DNA from: Bacteroidota bacterium
GTDB taxonomy: Bacteria; Bacteroidota; Bacteroidia; Sphingobacteriales; Sphingobacteriaceae
Reading direction: 5' to 3'
Length of the DNA stretch: 64,000 nt
NCBI GenBank assembly: GCA_026224775.1
Contig: JAMFRP010000058.1
Span: 60,459-124,458, forward strand
Shown one piece after another: positions 50,607 to 60,073 of the stretch (the first letter of the stretch is position 1; the number at the start of each line of letters is the position of its first letter). Position numbers and translations under genes: made by a program. The notes beneath the pieces are model-generated. The model was given only the letters and a program-made list of their open reading frames with translations, did not search any database and was not told where the DNA came from.

Positions 50607-53600
50607 TTAAAGTGTCAACTGTAACCCCGCTGTTATTGTGCGCAGAGGCGCTTCCCTGGTATAGGTTTGAATCTCAGGATCACCAACCTTGTAAGGTGTG
50701 ATTACAAACAGGTTCTGTCCTTGCAGGAATATTTTGCAGGATGATACATTTATAGAATTTAACCATTTACCAGGTAGATCATAAGAGAAAAAGGCATTCT
50801 TTAAACGGATATAGGACGCGTCCGAATAAAAAGCATTAGAGAATGCAGCCGGGAAAAACCCTGAGGTACCCGTTATCGAGCCTAATTGCGTAGTGAACTT
50901 CTGGACGTTAGTTACCTGACCGGGGGTTGTCCATGCAGCCAATACCTGCACCGGTTCATTGTAAATAGTACCCGGGGGATTATACAAATTAGCAATACGC
51001 CAATCTAAGCCCATTTGCTTATCGTATTGCAGAAAGAAACTGAATGTAAAGCGGTGATAACTGAAAGTGTTATTGAGCCCACCATAAAACTTAGGGTCAA
51101 GGTTTATTACCGATGTATAATCTTTACTATTAACAACACCATCGCCATTCGCATCTTTAACTGTATATAAACCTGTTGTTGGATTAACTCCTATATATTC
51201 GCTGGCATAAACCCTGTTTAATGACTGCCCAATTGCATATTCCGAAGCATAACTTGAGTTTGCCAGATTAGGGAATGCCAGAAGCCTGTTTTGAGGCACT
51301 GTGATATTAAAATCAGTACTCCATTTAAACACGCCATTTTCTATATTCCTTGTAGTTAAGGTCATTTCCAAGCCCCGGTTTTGTACCCTTACACCGTCCT
51401 CATTTTCAATAATACTTGAGAATCCTGTTATTGATGGTAATGGATAACTTACGAGTGGGTCTGAAGTAATATTTGAGTATGCTGATGTAGAGAACAAGAT
51501 ACGGTCTTTCAGAAAGCCCAATTCGATGGCTATTTCTGCTTTACTGTCACGCTCCCAATGCAAGTTCGGATTATATAATTTTGAGGCCGTTAAAGTAGTG
51601 GCGCCCGCATAATTATAATTTGACACCCAAGCATCAAGGTAGGTATAGTCCCCTATCTGGTCGTTTCCGGTAACACCGTAACTTGCTCTTAATTTACCAA
51701 AACTTAGGATATTGTTATTCTTGAGCCAACTCTCGTTGCTGAAAACCCAAGCTGCGCCAACCGCGCCAAAGTTGGCGAAACGGGCATCTGGGCCGAATCT
51801 GCTTGAACCGTCTCGTCTTCCGGTAAAGTTTATTACGTATTTATCCCCCCAATCATAATTCAACCTTCCGAACAAAGCCTCATATTTGTAATTTATATCG
51901 CTATTGGAGGCCGTAATTGTAGTTGTTGAGCCGCTTTGCAGGTTGTCGATTAAGTCATCACTTGAATAGCCACTGGCTGATGCTATTAGCCCTGTATTAT
52001 TTCGTTGGTTAATTGTCCCGCCAATTAATACATCTAATTTTCCTTTACTTATTGTTTTAGCGTACTCCATTTGCGGCTCAATAATCCAGTCGTTAAGTTG
52101 ATTAGTCGCATATCTCGAACTGGTACTGGCAGCGAGTGTTGAGAGTAAAGGATTTAGTGCCGAAATCGGGGTAATATCTTTCTCGTTGTTTACCGTAGAG
52201 TTATATCCAAAGCTACTTCGCAATGACAAGTCTTTCAGTATCTTATAATTAAGAACCAGATTGGCATTTAAATTAGCCATATTTGAAACATAAGTTTGGT
52301 TAAGCGCGGCTAAAGGATTGTTTCTGGCCACGTTAAGGTTGCCCTCATTCCACGCAAGGCCACCCGTTGAATTGTAGACTTCGAAGTTGGGCGGAAGGGA
52401 AATATCCGTACCAAGATCAATTTGTGTAAGATCACTTTTGAAAACTGAATAAAGCGCCGAGAAATCCATTGTAAATTTCTGGTTATCAGAAACATTGTGA
52501 AGGTTGAAGTTTAATGATCCGCGTTCACTCGATTCACTGCCAGGCCAAACAGTACCTTCCTGGTGAAAGCTACCGCCTAAGCGATATTGTGTATTTTTGG
52601 TACCACCTGAAAATGTAAGGTTGGCATCGTATGTATTCGCGGTATTACCCTCCAGTAATTTTGGCAAGTTAGTGTACCTGGTGGTATCCCAAAGTAATAA
52701 GTCGTAAGCGTTTGTTGTGGTTTTTGCGATATTGTCATTCGCGAACGCCTCATTGCGCATTTGTAAATATTGTTGCGTATTTAGCAGTTGAGGCAGTTCT
52801 GATACCACATTTGTACCTGAAGCTACGTTTACATCAAGCTTGGTTTTACCAACCTTACCTTTTTTTGTTGTGATTACGATAACTCCATTTGCGCCCCTGC
52901 TTCCGTAAATTGCAGTAGCATCCGCATCTTTAAGCACATCTATGCTAGCTATATCCATAGGATTTATACCAGCTATTGCGCTTAACCCCGCATTAGTTGT
53001 GGAACCAAATGGAGCGGCCAATAGGTTTACTTTATTGTTGCCAGCTGCCAAGGGCACCCCATCTAAAATAATTAGTGGTTGATCAGTACTTAAATTTTTA
53101 TCGAAGTTTGCTCTTCCCCTTATCTCCAGGTTAAGCGTTGCTCCGGGTACCCCTGTTGTTTGGCTGACTACCATACCCGGTACACGACCCTCAAGCGCCT
53201 GTAGTGGGTTTTCAACCGGTTGCGTTTCCAGGTCATTACTTGTAATACGGGTTGAATTACCTGTAGATAATTCCTGCGTTTCATTATAATAGCCTTTACC
53301 AACCACTACCTCACTCAGGTTGATAGTGGCGAGTTTCATGATGATAGCAGCCTGATCTTTAAAATCCTGGGCTGATATTTCTTTAGTTTGTAAGCCTATG
53401 CCAGAAAAAACAAGCACAGAATGATCTGTTACTTTGATACTGAACAAGCCTTTGTTATCTGTTATAACACCATTGTCAGTTCCCTTTTCTTTAATTGATA
53501 TACCTGCCAGGGGATGCCCTTCTTCATCAGCTACAAGGCCATGCACCACTCTATCAGTAAATACCTCTTTTAACTTATCAAAAAATGTTTGTGGCTTTTC

Positions 53601-53948
53601 TTTCAGCAGGATATTGTTTCCAACAATTTTATAAGTTATTGGTAGATCTAAAAAGCATTTATCTAATGCATCTGTTACGCTTACATTATTTACGTCAATA
53701 CTAATTAAACCCGATATTACACTTTCATCATAAAAAACAGTATATCCGCTCTGTTTTTTAATTTGCTGCATCACCGTTTCAAGCGATGAGTTTTTTTCAT
53801 GAAGCGTAATTTGGCTAAATCCTTTGGCGCTAACCTGCACAAGGGCTATGATGAACAAAAACATCGTAAGCTTCATAACCAATAATAGTTTTTTTAAGAG
53901 GGGTCGTTCGCGATTGCGCAAACGGATAGTAGTAATAATAAATTTCAT
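50607..53948 (-). CDS. SusC/RagA TonB-linked outer-membrane protein with STN domain (locus C)
   Basis: A 1113-aa receptor. A basic N-terminus and signal sequence (to about residue 46) is followed by an STN domain (about 50-120, 'IKKQSGYTVFYDESVISGLI'), a carboxypeptidase-regulatory domain (about 135-210, 'VADEEGHPLAGISIKEKG'), a TonB plug ('LEIRGRANFDKNL', 'VLKDADATAIYGSRGANGVI') and the barrel. It signals through FecR and imports a ligand with the SusD protein. Barrel phrases such as 'FTGRRDGSSRFGPDARFANFG' match those of the locus A SusC, in agreement with a common origin. Confidence 0.96.
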   Translation of the reverse strand: MKFIITTIRLRNRERPLLKKLLLVMKLTMFLFIIALVQVSAKGFSQITLHEKNSSLETVMQQIKKQSGYTVFYDESVISGLISIDVNNVSVTDALDKCFLDLPITYKIVGNNILLKEKPQTFFDKLKEVFTDRVVHGLVADEEGHPLAGISIKEKGTDNGVITDNKGLFSIKVTDHSVLVFSGIGLQTKEISAQDFKDQAAIIMKLATINLSEVVVGKGYYNETQELSTGNSTRITSNDLETQPVENPLQALEGRVPGMVVSQTTGVPGATLNLEIRGRANFDKNLSTDQPLIILDGVPLAAGNNKVNLLAAPFGSTTNAGLSAIAGINPMDIASIDVLKDADATAIYGSRGANGVIVITTKKGKVGKTKLDVNVASGTNVVSELPQLLNTQQYLQMRNEAFANDNIAKTTTNAYDLLLWDTTRYTNLPKLLEGNTANTYDANLTFSGGTKNTQYRLGGSFHQEGTVWPGSESSERGSLNFNLHNVSDNQKFTMDFSALYSVFKSDLTQIDLGTDISLPPNFEVYNSTGGLAWNEGNLNVARNNPLAALNQTYVSNMANLNANLVLNYKILKDLSLRSSFGYNSTVNNEKDITPISALNPLLSTLAASTSSRYATNQLNDWIIEPQMEYAKTISKGKLDVLIGGTINQRNNTGLIASASGYSSDDLIDNLQSGSTTTITASNSDINYKYEALFGRLNYDWGDKYVINFTGRRDGSSRFGPDARFANFGAVGAAWVFSNESWLKNNNILSFGKLRASYGVTGNDQIGDYTYLDAWVSNYNYAGATTLTASKLYNPNLHWERDSKAEIAIELGFLKDRILFSTSAYSNITSDPLVSYPLPSITGFSSIIENEDGVRVQNRGLEMTLTTRNIENGVFKWSTDFNITVPQNRLLAFPNLANSSYASEYAIGQSLNRVYASEYIGVNPTTGLYTVKDANGDGVVNSKDYTSVINLDPKFYGGLNNTFSYHRFTFSFFLQYDKQMGLDWRIANLYNPPGTIYNEPVQVLAAWTTPGQVTNVQKFTTQLGSITGTSGFFPAAFSNAFYSDASYIRLKNAFFSYDLPGKWLNSINVSSCKIFLQGQNLFVITPYKVGDPEIQTYTREAPLRTITAGLQLTL

Positions 53949-54168
53949 TACATTTGTAGTGTCTGGGTTAATACTGTAAAACCGATTCGCATTTGTTTTA
54001 TCCCTCCGCCTCCGGGCAGGGGAATGGGCTAATCCGGACTTTACCGTGGTTATGCGTCAACATATCCGCGGTTTTTTGCCTTTTACCCTTTTCTCTGATT
54101 AACTTTTTGAGTGTAAATTTTTGTTCATAGTGTTTAATTAACTAGGGTGATATATTCTGTTTTAATAA

Positions 54169-55350
54169 TTATTCGTTAACAATAATTTTTTTGCCGTCTA
54201 TTTTAAATTGCACATTATAAAAGCTAAGTACATCTAAAACCTGCGAGGCCTTCAGGTTTCGGTGCATATCTCCGTTAAATGTTCTGCGCGGTACTGCCCC
54301 CTCATAAACTATATCTACATTGTACCAGCGCGATAGCTGCCGCATAACGGTTTGCATATCGGCACCCTTAAACATAAATAGTCCGTTTTTCCAGGCAATT
54401 GCTTCTTCCATATTCGCGTTATCAACTTTAATAGTGTTATCGCCCATTGTAGTAGTTGCTTGCTGCCCTGGTTTAATGATAGCTACCGTTGATCCCTTTG
54501 TAATTTTAATACCGCCTTCAAGTAAGGTGGTTTTTACAGAAGGCTCATCATCGTACGCGTTGATGTTAAAGTGGGTACCTATATCCTCAATAGTTTGGCC
54601 TTTAACGTCAACCTTAAATGGTTTAGCTGCATTATGCACTACCTCAAAATAAACCTGACCGGTTATGGCAACCCTGCGGTCGTTGCCTATAAAATTAACC
54701 GGGAATTTTATAGAAGATGCTGCATCAAGTATAGCTTTAGAACCATCTGGCAAAATGATTACTGGCCATTGCCCCCCGCGCGGAGTGGTAATGGTATTAT
54801 AAACCAACTCCTTGTAATTACCGGTAGCAGTATTACGGTAACTTATCGTATCATTTTTTTTCTTATTAATAGTTTCATCACCATCTGTTGCTATCGTTCC
54901 ATCTTGGCCGCTTGTTAAATTTATAATACGCCCGCTAGAAAGCGTTAAAATTGCCTTGTTACCTCCTGGAGCTATATCATTAACTTGATTTTGAGCAAGT
55001 AACCGCTCAGCTGCACTTTTATGCAGAAAAAAGAAAGCACCGTAAGACAAGCATAATATAACAGATGCCGCGGCGGCAATCCGAGGCCACATTCTCCGAA
55101 CTTTCACTTCAGGCTTAAACCCGCCGCCAATATGATTCATTAAATGTGCCGAAATCCTTTGATCAGCCTCTTCAATTCTCTTTTTATCCGGAAGGGCTTT
55201 ACTATTTTTCAGATCGTTAAGAAACCATTTCTCTAAAAGTCTGCTTTCTTCAGGGCTAACTTTTCCCTTAAGATATTTATTGACCAAACTCTTAGCGTTT
55301 TTGTGTTTTATCATTTGTGGAACAGGTTTATTTTCCTGATCTGTTAACAT
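54169..55350 (-). CDS. FecR-family anti-sigma factor (locus C)
   Basis: A 393-aa regulator, longer than the other two here because of an extra segment before the FecR domain ('DGTIATDGDETINKKKNDTI'). A start at 55314 ('MIKHKNAKSLVN') is also possible. The sigma-binding region is followed by a membrane helix near 90-108 ('IAAAASVILCLSYGAFFFL'), the FecR domain ('LPDGSKAILDAASSIKFP', 'ITGQVYFEVVHNAAKPF', 'IGTHFNINAYDD') and a DUF4974-like end ('MQTVMRQLSRWYNVDIVYEG'). It should hold the sigma factor encoded 54 bp upstream until SusC reports ligand. Confidence 0.94.
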   Translation of the reverse strand: MLTDQENKPVPQMIKHKNAKSLVNKYLKGKVSPEESRLLEKWFLNDLKNSKALPDKKRIEEADQRISAHLMNHIGGGFKPEVKVRRMWPRIAAAASVILCLSYGAFFFLHKSAAERLLAQNQVNDIAPGGNKAILTLSSGRIINLTSGQDGTIATDGDETINKKKNDTISYRNTATGNYKELVYNTITTPRGGQWPVIILPDGSKAILDAASSIKFPVNFIGNDRRVAITGQVYFEVVHNAAKPFKVDVKGQTIEDIGTHFNINAYDDEPSVKTTLLEGGIKITKGSTVAIIKPGQQATTTMGDNTIKVDNANMEEAIAWKNGLFMFKGADMQTVMRQLSRWYNVDIVYEGAVPRRTFNGDMHRNLKASQVLDVLSFYNVQFKIDGKKIIVNE

Positions 55351-55404
55351 GTAGGTTAACTCAGTAATTAGTCCCAGATAAAAAATTAAAAAAATGTTTT
55401 TTTC

Positions 55405-55983
55405 TTAATAATAAATTAATAGAAGGAGAAAAGATACAAGACCCAGCTTTACTCTTAGGATTTTCAAGCTGGTGCTAATTTGGTTTTTTACGGTCTTTTC
55501 AGAAATATTAAGTCGCTGAGCAATGTCTTTATTGCTTAGATTTTCTTTTCGGCTCAGTAAAAAAACCTTTCTCATTTTTGAAGGCAGGTTTGAAATCTCC
55601 TTCTCTATAATTAGAGATAGTTCTTTCTCAAAAATATAATTATCAGTACTATGGTCGCCTTGGTCAAGAAATGTTTGTAGGGCGGTTATATAATCGGCTC
55701 GTACCTTTTGCTTATCTACCAGGTCAAAAAAACGATAGCGTACAGCGCTATACAAATATGAAGCTACAGATGTGTTAAAATTGATTAGTTGGCGCCTGTC
55801 CCAAATGGAGACGAAGAGTTCCTGGATCAAATCCTCTGCTATATCTTCATCCTTAGTTATTTTACAGGCGTATATATATAACAACCCTTTAAAGCGGTTA
55901 TATATTTCGGTAAATGCCATTTGATCCCCTGACTTAATTAAATCTGTGATTTCAATATCAGAAAGGGAATTATATGCAATCAT
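55405..55983 (-). CDS. ECF RNA polymerase sigma factor (locus C)
   Basis: A 192-aa SusC-linked ECF sigma factor. Region 2 shows 'FTEIYNRFKGLLYIYACK' and 'DIAEDLIQELFVSIWDRRQ', and region 4 shows 'LPSKMRKVFLLSRKENLS' and 'NKDIAQRLNISEKTVKNQI'. The hydrophobic tail 'LGLVSFLLLLIYY' is kept. It starts the six-gene series sigma, FecR, SusC, SusD, TlpA, M16 peptidase. Confidence 0.94.
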   Translation of the reverse strand: MIAYNSLSDIEITDLIKSGDQMAFTEIYNRFKGLLYIYACKITKDEDIAEDLIQELFVSIWDRRQLINFNTSVASYLYSAVRYRFFDLVDKQKVRADYITALQTFLDQGDHSTDNYIFEKELSLIIEKEISNLPSKMRKVFLLSRKENLSNKDIAQRLNISEKTVKNQISTSLKILRVKLGLVSFLLLLIYY

Positions 55984-56384
55984 AACTTATATTATTACGA
56001 ATATAATACTATTTAATAATGAATCATATGAAATTTATAATTTTTGGCGACAAATACACGCCTTTTTACAACAACACTAGACCTAAAAACCTCTAATCCC
56101 ACGATTAAAGGTTTACAAAGGTATATTTCCGCATATAGGAGAAATTTGGTGAGCAGCCCACTTGCCGAAGACAACGTTATATTTCTGTTAACTCGGAAAT
56201 TTAATAACACTCATATTATGTTAGTTAGCGAACGCAGAGTTTCAACAATTAAAATTAATTCCATTACTAAAAATCACCTAACTTATTGATTATATGCAAC
56301 ATAAAATTAAAGATTTCAAACCCTAATAATTCACCAATTGCTTCGAATCCCCTAGAAAAAAGTTCGCGATTCTACCACTAAAGG
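55984..56384. other. Intergenic region without supported genes
   Basis: These 401 bp lie between the start of sigma gene C and the end of the PepSY gene, both leftward. The region should hold the locus C promoter and the end of the PepSY transcript. Short frames on both strands have no family resemblance. On the minus strand near 56400-56340 a string resembles a tRNA D-arm ('TAGTGGTAGAATC') but no cloverleaf can be drawn. Confidence 0.4.
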
Positions 56385-57557
56385 CTACCCGATGGGCAAA
56401 TCGGTTTTTATAACTGGTTTGCCCATATTTTTTGCCCAAAATCTTGGCCGTGCAGTTTTTTTCTTCGATTTCTTTTGCTTTCCAAGCCACATCAGGAAAC
56501 CTGTTACAGGCAGGCTCGCTGTAAACAATGCAGCAAACAGATATAATAATTTGGTAGGCCAACCCAAAAGGCTGCCGGTATGTATCGTTAAGATCATTCT
56601 TCGTATCTTATCGCCTATGGTCAATTTACTGTATGGTAAGGTGCCCAGCAGCTTGCCAGTGTGGCTGTCAAAATAAGCCGCGTCAATCTGCCTAACGCTA
56701 CTTGCTTCCGGTTCTTTTTGTACGGTAACGGCCAATGCACCTTTTGCCGGAATGTTAAAAGCAACTGAACCTGGATAAGGATAAATACTATCTGTTTGAA
56801 CCATCATGGCCTGATAGATACCAGGTTTTATCTTTTTGTATTTGGCAATATTTTTTACTTTATCAGTTTTCTCTGTTTTCTTTCCATCTGTCAGCTGATA
56901 AATAAGGCGGTCAGCCCAATCATAGCTCCATACAAAACCAGTTAGGGTAATGCATAGCAGGATGATGGATAGGTAAAAACCTGTCACGGCATGCAAATCC
57001 CAGTTAAGCCGCTTGCCCGATGCATTCCATTTAATTTTGAAACGTTGTTTAATGGCATTTTTATTAGCCGGCCACCAGATGACCAAACCGCTGATCACCA
57101 TGAAAAAGGTAATAGAGCATGATATGCCGGTAATGATTTTACCAGTAGCGCCCAAAAACAAATAACGGTGCAGGCTTCTAACCTGCTGATAAAATAGCTG
57201 AGTGTATACGCCCTTGTAAAGTATTTGCCCATTATAAGGATTGATGTAAGCAACTTTCAATCCCTTTTCTCCTTTTGTTCCAATCCGTGCTTCCACACTA
57301 CGGGTTGGATCTTGCGGTATGATCAGACGGCTTACCTGGCTGTTAGCGAAAACGGCATTCGCTGTATGTATAAGGCTATCTGCCAGCAGGCGCTGGCCTG
57401 CTGGTAGTACAACCTCTCGTTTTTTAAATAAAATGGGCTCCAATTCCTGTTCAAAGGTCAGCAGGCTACCGGTTAAAGCAACAATAATGAGTATAAGGCC
57501 AACAGCTAAGCCGAGCCAAAGATGCAGCCAGCCTGTTATCTTTTTAAACTTCTTCAT
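56385..57557 (-). CDS. PepSY-associated transmembrane protein (iron-uptake reductase-like)
   Basis: I choose the ATG at 57557 (390 aa, 'MKKFKKITGWLHLWLG'). Four membrane helices are visible: 'LAVGLILIIVALTGSLLTF' near the start, 'IITGISCSITFFMVISGLVI' in the middle, 'FYLSIILLCITLTGFVWSY', and 'LLYLFAALFTASLPVTGFLM' near the end. 'KITGWLHLWLGL', 'LHRYLFLG' and 'MILTIHTGSLLGW' carry the conserved histidines of the PepSY_TM family (PF03929), some of which are ferric-siderophore reductases. It follows a siderophore receptor gene by 38 bp, so it probably releases or reduces imported iron at the inner membrane. Confidence 0.88.
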   Translation of the reverse strand: MKKFKKITGWLHLWLGLAVGLILIIVALTGSLLTFEQELEPILFKKREVVLPAGQRLLADSLIHTANAVFANSQVSRLIIPQDPTRSVEARIGTKGEKGLKVAYINPYNGQILYKGVYTQLFYQQVRSLHRYLFLGATGKIITGISCSITFFMVISGLVIWWPANKNAIKQRFKIKWNASGKRLNWDLHAVTGFYLSIILLCITLTGFVWSYDWADRLIYQLTDGKKTEKTDKVKNIAKYKKIKPGIYQAMMVQTDSIYPYPGSVAFNIPAKGALAVTVQKEPEASSVRQIDAAYFDSHTGKLLGTLPYSKLTIGDKIRRMILTIHTGSLLGWPTKLLYLFAALFTASLPVTGFLMWLGKQKKSKKKTARPRFWAKNMGKPVIKTDLPIG

Positions 57558-57595
57558 ACGCAACCAGAGTTATAGTAAAGAGTAGAATTCATCCT

Positions 57596-59998
57596 TTAAA
57601 ACTTAAGTGCCAGGCTACCAATAAATGTAGCTGGTGCCTGTGGCGTTAACCTTGACGACCACATTCTTTCGCTGGTTATGTTATTTACTTTAATTCCGAT
57701 CCTGTACTTGCGTTGATCATAAAAGATACTTCCATCCAGCGAAGTATATTTGGGGATAATGATCTGGTACTTGTAAGTATTATAATAGTATGAAGAACTA
57801 CCATAATCACCACCAAAACCCACACCCAAACCTTTAAGGTTACCGTGGGTCATGGTGTAGCTTACCCATAGGTTAACCGTATTAGGTGAACCCGATTGTG
57901 CAGGGCGTAATCCATTTACAGTTGAATCGGCTTTAGTAAGTTTGCTATCGTTATAAGCATAACCGGCAATTATATTTAGCCCATCCATAGGGTTTGCTGT
58001 AATGTCAACCTCGACACCTTTGCTGAGCTGGGTACCGTTTTGAATAGCATATTGGGAATTGTTAGGGTCAGGCCTTATTACATTGGATATAGAAATATCA
58101 TAGTAACTAACAGTACCAACCAGGCGATGATCAAAAAGGTCTGCTTTTGCACCAAATTCAATTTGATTGCCAGACTCCGGTTTGATCGGTGTGATCAAAT
58201 CTCCATTTGCGGCTACACCACTCTGGTTAAAAAAGCCGTTCATATAATTGCCGAATAATGAAAGTCGGTCTTGTATAACCTCATACACCAGGCCCATTTT
58301 GGGCGATAAAGCAGTTTGCCCATAAGGACCGGCCTGCACACCACCTGCACCTATACCCCCAGCAGTAATGCCGGTGGTAATATTATATACCCCGTTGTAT
58401 TGATAACGGTCAATCCTTAAACTGGCCATGGCCAGCAAGCGATCGGTAATGTTAAAAACATCCGAAGCGTAAGCTGCATAAGTATCATCACTGTTATACT
58501 CTTTGCGTAATGTTCCTTTACTGCTTAACGAATCTATTTTGAACTGGCTGATACGATAAGTAGCAGAAGGATGAACAAAATTTTCAACAGGCGGATTTAC
58601 CGTAATGCGATCGAAGTTGTTGAAATTGTGATAAAAATCTGCCCCGATTACTACACGGTTTCGGTGCGAGCCGATCTTAAAGTCGCCTATGAAATTTTGC
58701 TGCAGATCGGTAGCTATGAACGAGGTATTACCCGTAATTACCTGTGGCGTAATAGTTGAATCCGTTTTACCAACTAATGCTGTTATATCACCATTAATGG
58801 TTGATCGGGCACGCGAAATAATAGTTTGCGAATTCCATCCGGCAGAGATCTTATAATTGAGCTGTGCAAATATATTGAGCATTTGCGTGGTATAGGCCAG
58901 ATCATTACTCATAAAAGTTTTGTTATAAGGAAATTGCATATCTGCAATGGATTTGGTCCCGGTATTTGTACCACCGGTAAAGGGCTGAAAACGTACCACA
59001 GAGGTGGCTTTTGCCTGTTCAAATTCTGCCTCCACCTTCAGGGAAAGCCTATCAGTGACTTGATAAAAGAAGCTTGGCGCCAAACTGAAGTTATTATCAA
59101 AGCCCTGATCCTGGAAACTTCTTTGAAAAGTAGTTGCTCCATCTAAACGAAATAAAGCCGTTCTATCTGCATTTACGGGTGTGTTTGCATCAAAAGTAAG
59201 GCGATTATAATCCCAGCTTCCTCCATAATAGGCTACTTCGCCGCCAGAACCATTATACGGCTCTTTGGTTACACGGTTAAATAAACCACCAAAACTGCTG
59301 GAGATATTGGTGCCAAACAAAGTAGCCGAAGGACCCTTGATAGCTTCAACACGCTCAAGGTTAGCATTGTCTATCTCTGAGAATGCAGCACCGGCTACAC
59401 CGTTACGGGCGTTAGGTTCTGTTTCAAAGCCTCTCGAAAAAAATGTAACCCGGCCCTGGTTAGCTACCATCGGAACGCCCGCGCCCGGTATATCTTTACC
59501 AACATCATTCAGGCTGACTGCCATTTGTTCCTCCAGCAATTCTTTTGGCACTACATTGTATACCTGCGGATTTTCTATATTCTTTAAAGGCAGGCGTGCT
59601 ACGTAAATACTTTCCTTGTTTGCAAATTTGCTGCTTTTATCTTCAACAGTTACTTCCTGCAAGGCAAGCACATTTTCTTTATCGAATTGGTAATTCAGCG
59701 TATCTGTCTGGCCGGCGATCACCGTTGTCCTAAGATCTACTTCCGGTGCGCCCAATACCTGTATTTTAATGGTATAGCTACCTGCTGCGATATTGTTAAA
59801 GTTGTATCGGCCGGTATCATTCGTCAATGTGCCTTTAACCGAATTTACTATTGATATGGATGCCGATGCCAGCGGTTTTCCGTCAACCATGGTAACCTTA
59901 CCGGTAATTTGTCCGGTACTTTGTACTGCGGTTTGTGCTGATGCATTAAAACCAATTATTAGTAAAATAATGACGAAGAGATTAAATAGAAGTTTCAT
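57596..59998 (-). CDS. TonB-dependent siderophore receptor
   Basis: An 800-aa receptor; the ATG at 59998 is chosen over an adjacent TTG. The signal peptide (about 1-21) is followed by a carboxypeptidase-regulatory-like domain (about 30-115, 'GQITGKVTMVDGKPLASAS'), a plug of the FhuA/siderophore type ('VTFFSRGFETEPNARNGVAG', 'LERVEAIKGPSATLFG') and a barrel that ends 'PATFIGSLALKF'. It imports an iron-siderophore complex; the siderophore is not identifiable. An iron-box-like palindrome overlaps its promoter 50 bp upstream. It forms an operon with the PepSY gene. Confidence 0.93.
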   Translation of the reverse strand: MKLLFNLFVIILLIIGFNASAQTAVQSTGQITGKVTMVDGKPLASASISIVNSVKGTLTNDTGRYNFNNIAAGSYTIKIQVLGAPEVDLRTTVIAGQTDTLNYQFDKENVLALQEVTVEDKSSKFANKESIYVARLPLKNIENPQVYNVVPKELLEEQMAVSLNDVGKDIPGAGVPMVANQGRVTFFSRGFETEPNARNGVAGAAFSEIDNANLERVEAIKGPSATLFGTNISSSFGGLFNRVTKEPYNGSGGEVAYYGGSWDYNRLTFDANTPVNADRTALFRLDGATTFQRSFQDQGFDNNFSLAPSFFYQVTDRLSLKVEAEFEQAKATSVVRFQPFTGGTNTGTKSIADMQFPYNKTFMSNDLAYTTQMLNIFAQLNYKISAGWNSQTIISRARSTINGDITALVGKTDSTITPQVITGNTSFIATDLQQNFIGDFKIGSHRNRVVIGADFYHNFNNFDRITVNPPVENFVHPSATYRISQFKIDSLSSKGTLRKEYNSDDTYAAYASDVFNITDRLLAMASLRIDRYQYNGVYNITTGITAGGIGAGGVQAGPYGQTALSPKMGLVYEVIQDRLSLFGNYMNGFFNQSGVAANGDLITPIKPESGNQIEFGAKADLFDHRLVGTVSYYDISISNVIRPDPNNSQYAIQNGTQLSKGVEVDITANPMDGLNIIAGYAYNDSKLTKADSTVNGLRPAQSGSPNTVNLWVSYTMTHGNLKGLGVGFGGDYGSSSYYYNTYKYQIIIPKYTSLDGSIFYDQRKYRIGIKVNNITSERMWSSRLTPQAPATFIGSLALKF

Positions 59999-60037
59999 CA
60001 AACAATAATATATAAGTTAGTGTGTAGTATACACCGG

Positions 60038-60073
60038 CAAATATAGATCATTATTTATAATTAGTCTAAATAA
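60038..60073 (-). promoter_or_regulatory. Siderophore-receptor promoter with iron-box-like palindrome
   Basis: On the minus strand TATATTTG (60045-60038) matches the TAnnTTTG -7 element exactly. Just upstream lies a 23-bp interrupted palindrome (60051-60073) whose arms TTATTTA and TAAATAA match perfectly. It resembles Fur-type boxes of this phylum. A repressor bound there would cover the promoter spacer, giving iron-dependent repression (inference). Confidence 0.5.

Noticed and set aside
56044..56289. 81-codon plus-strand frame between the PepSY and sigma C genes
   Set aside because: Non-ATG start, overlaps an equally poor frame on the other strand, no recognisable motif.
56330..56400. tRNA-like string on the minus strand
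   Set aside because: A D-arm-like and a TTCGAA-like segment occur, but acceptor and anticodon stems cannot be paired; part of it is the end of the PepSY gene.
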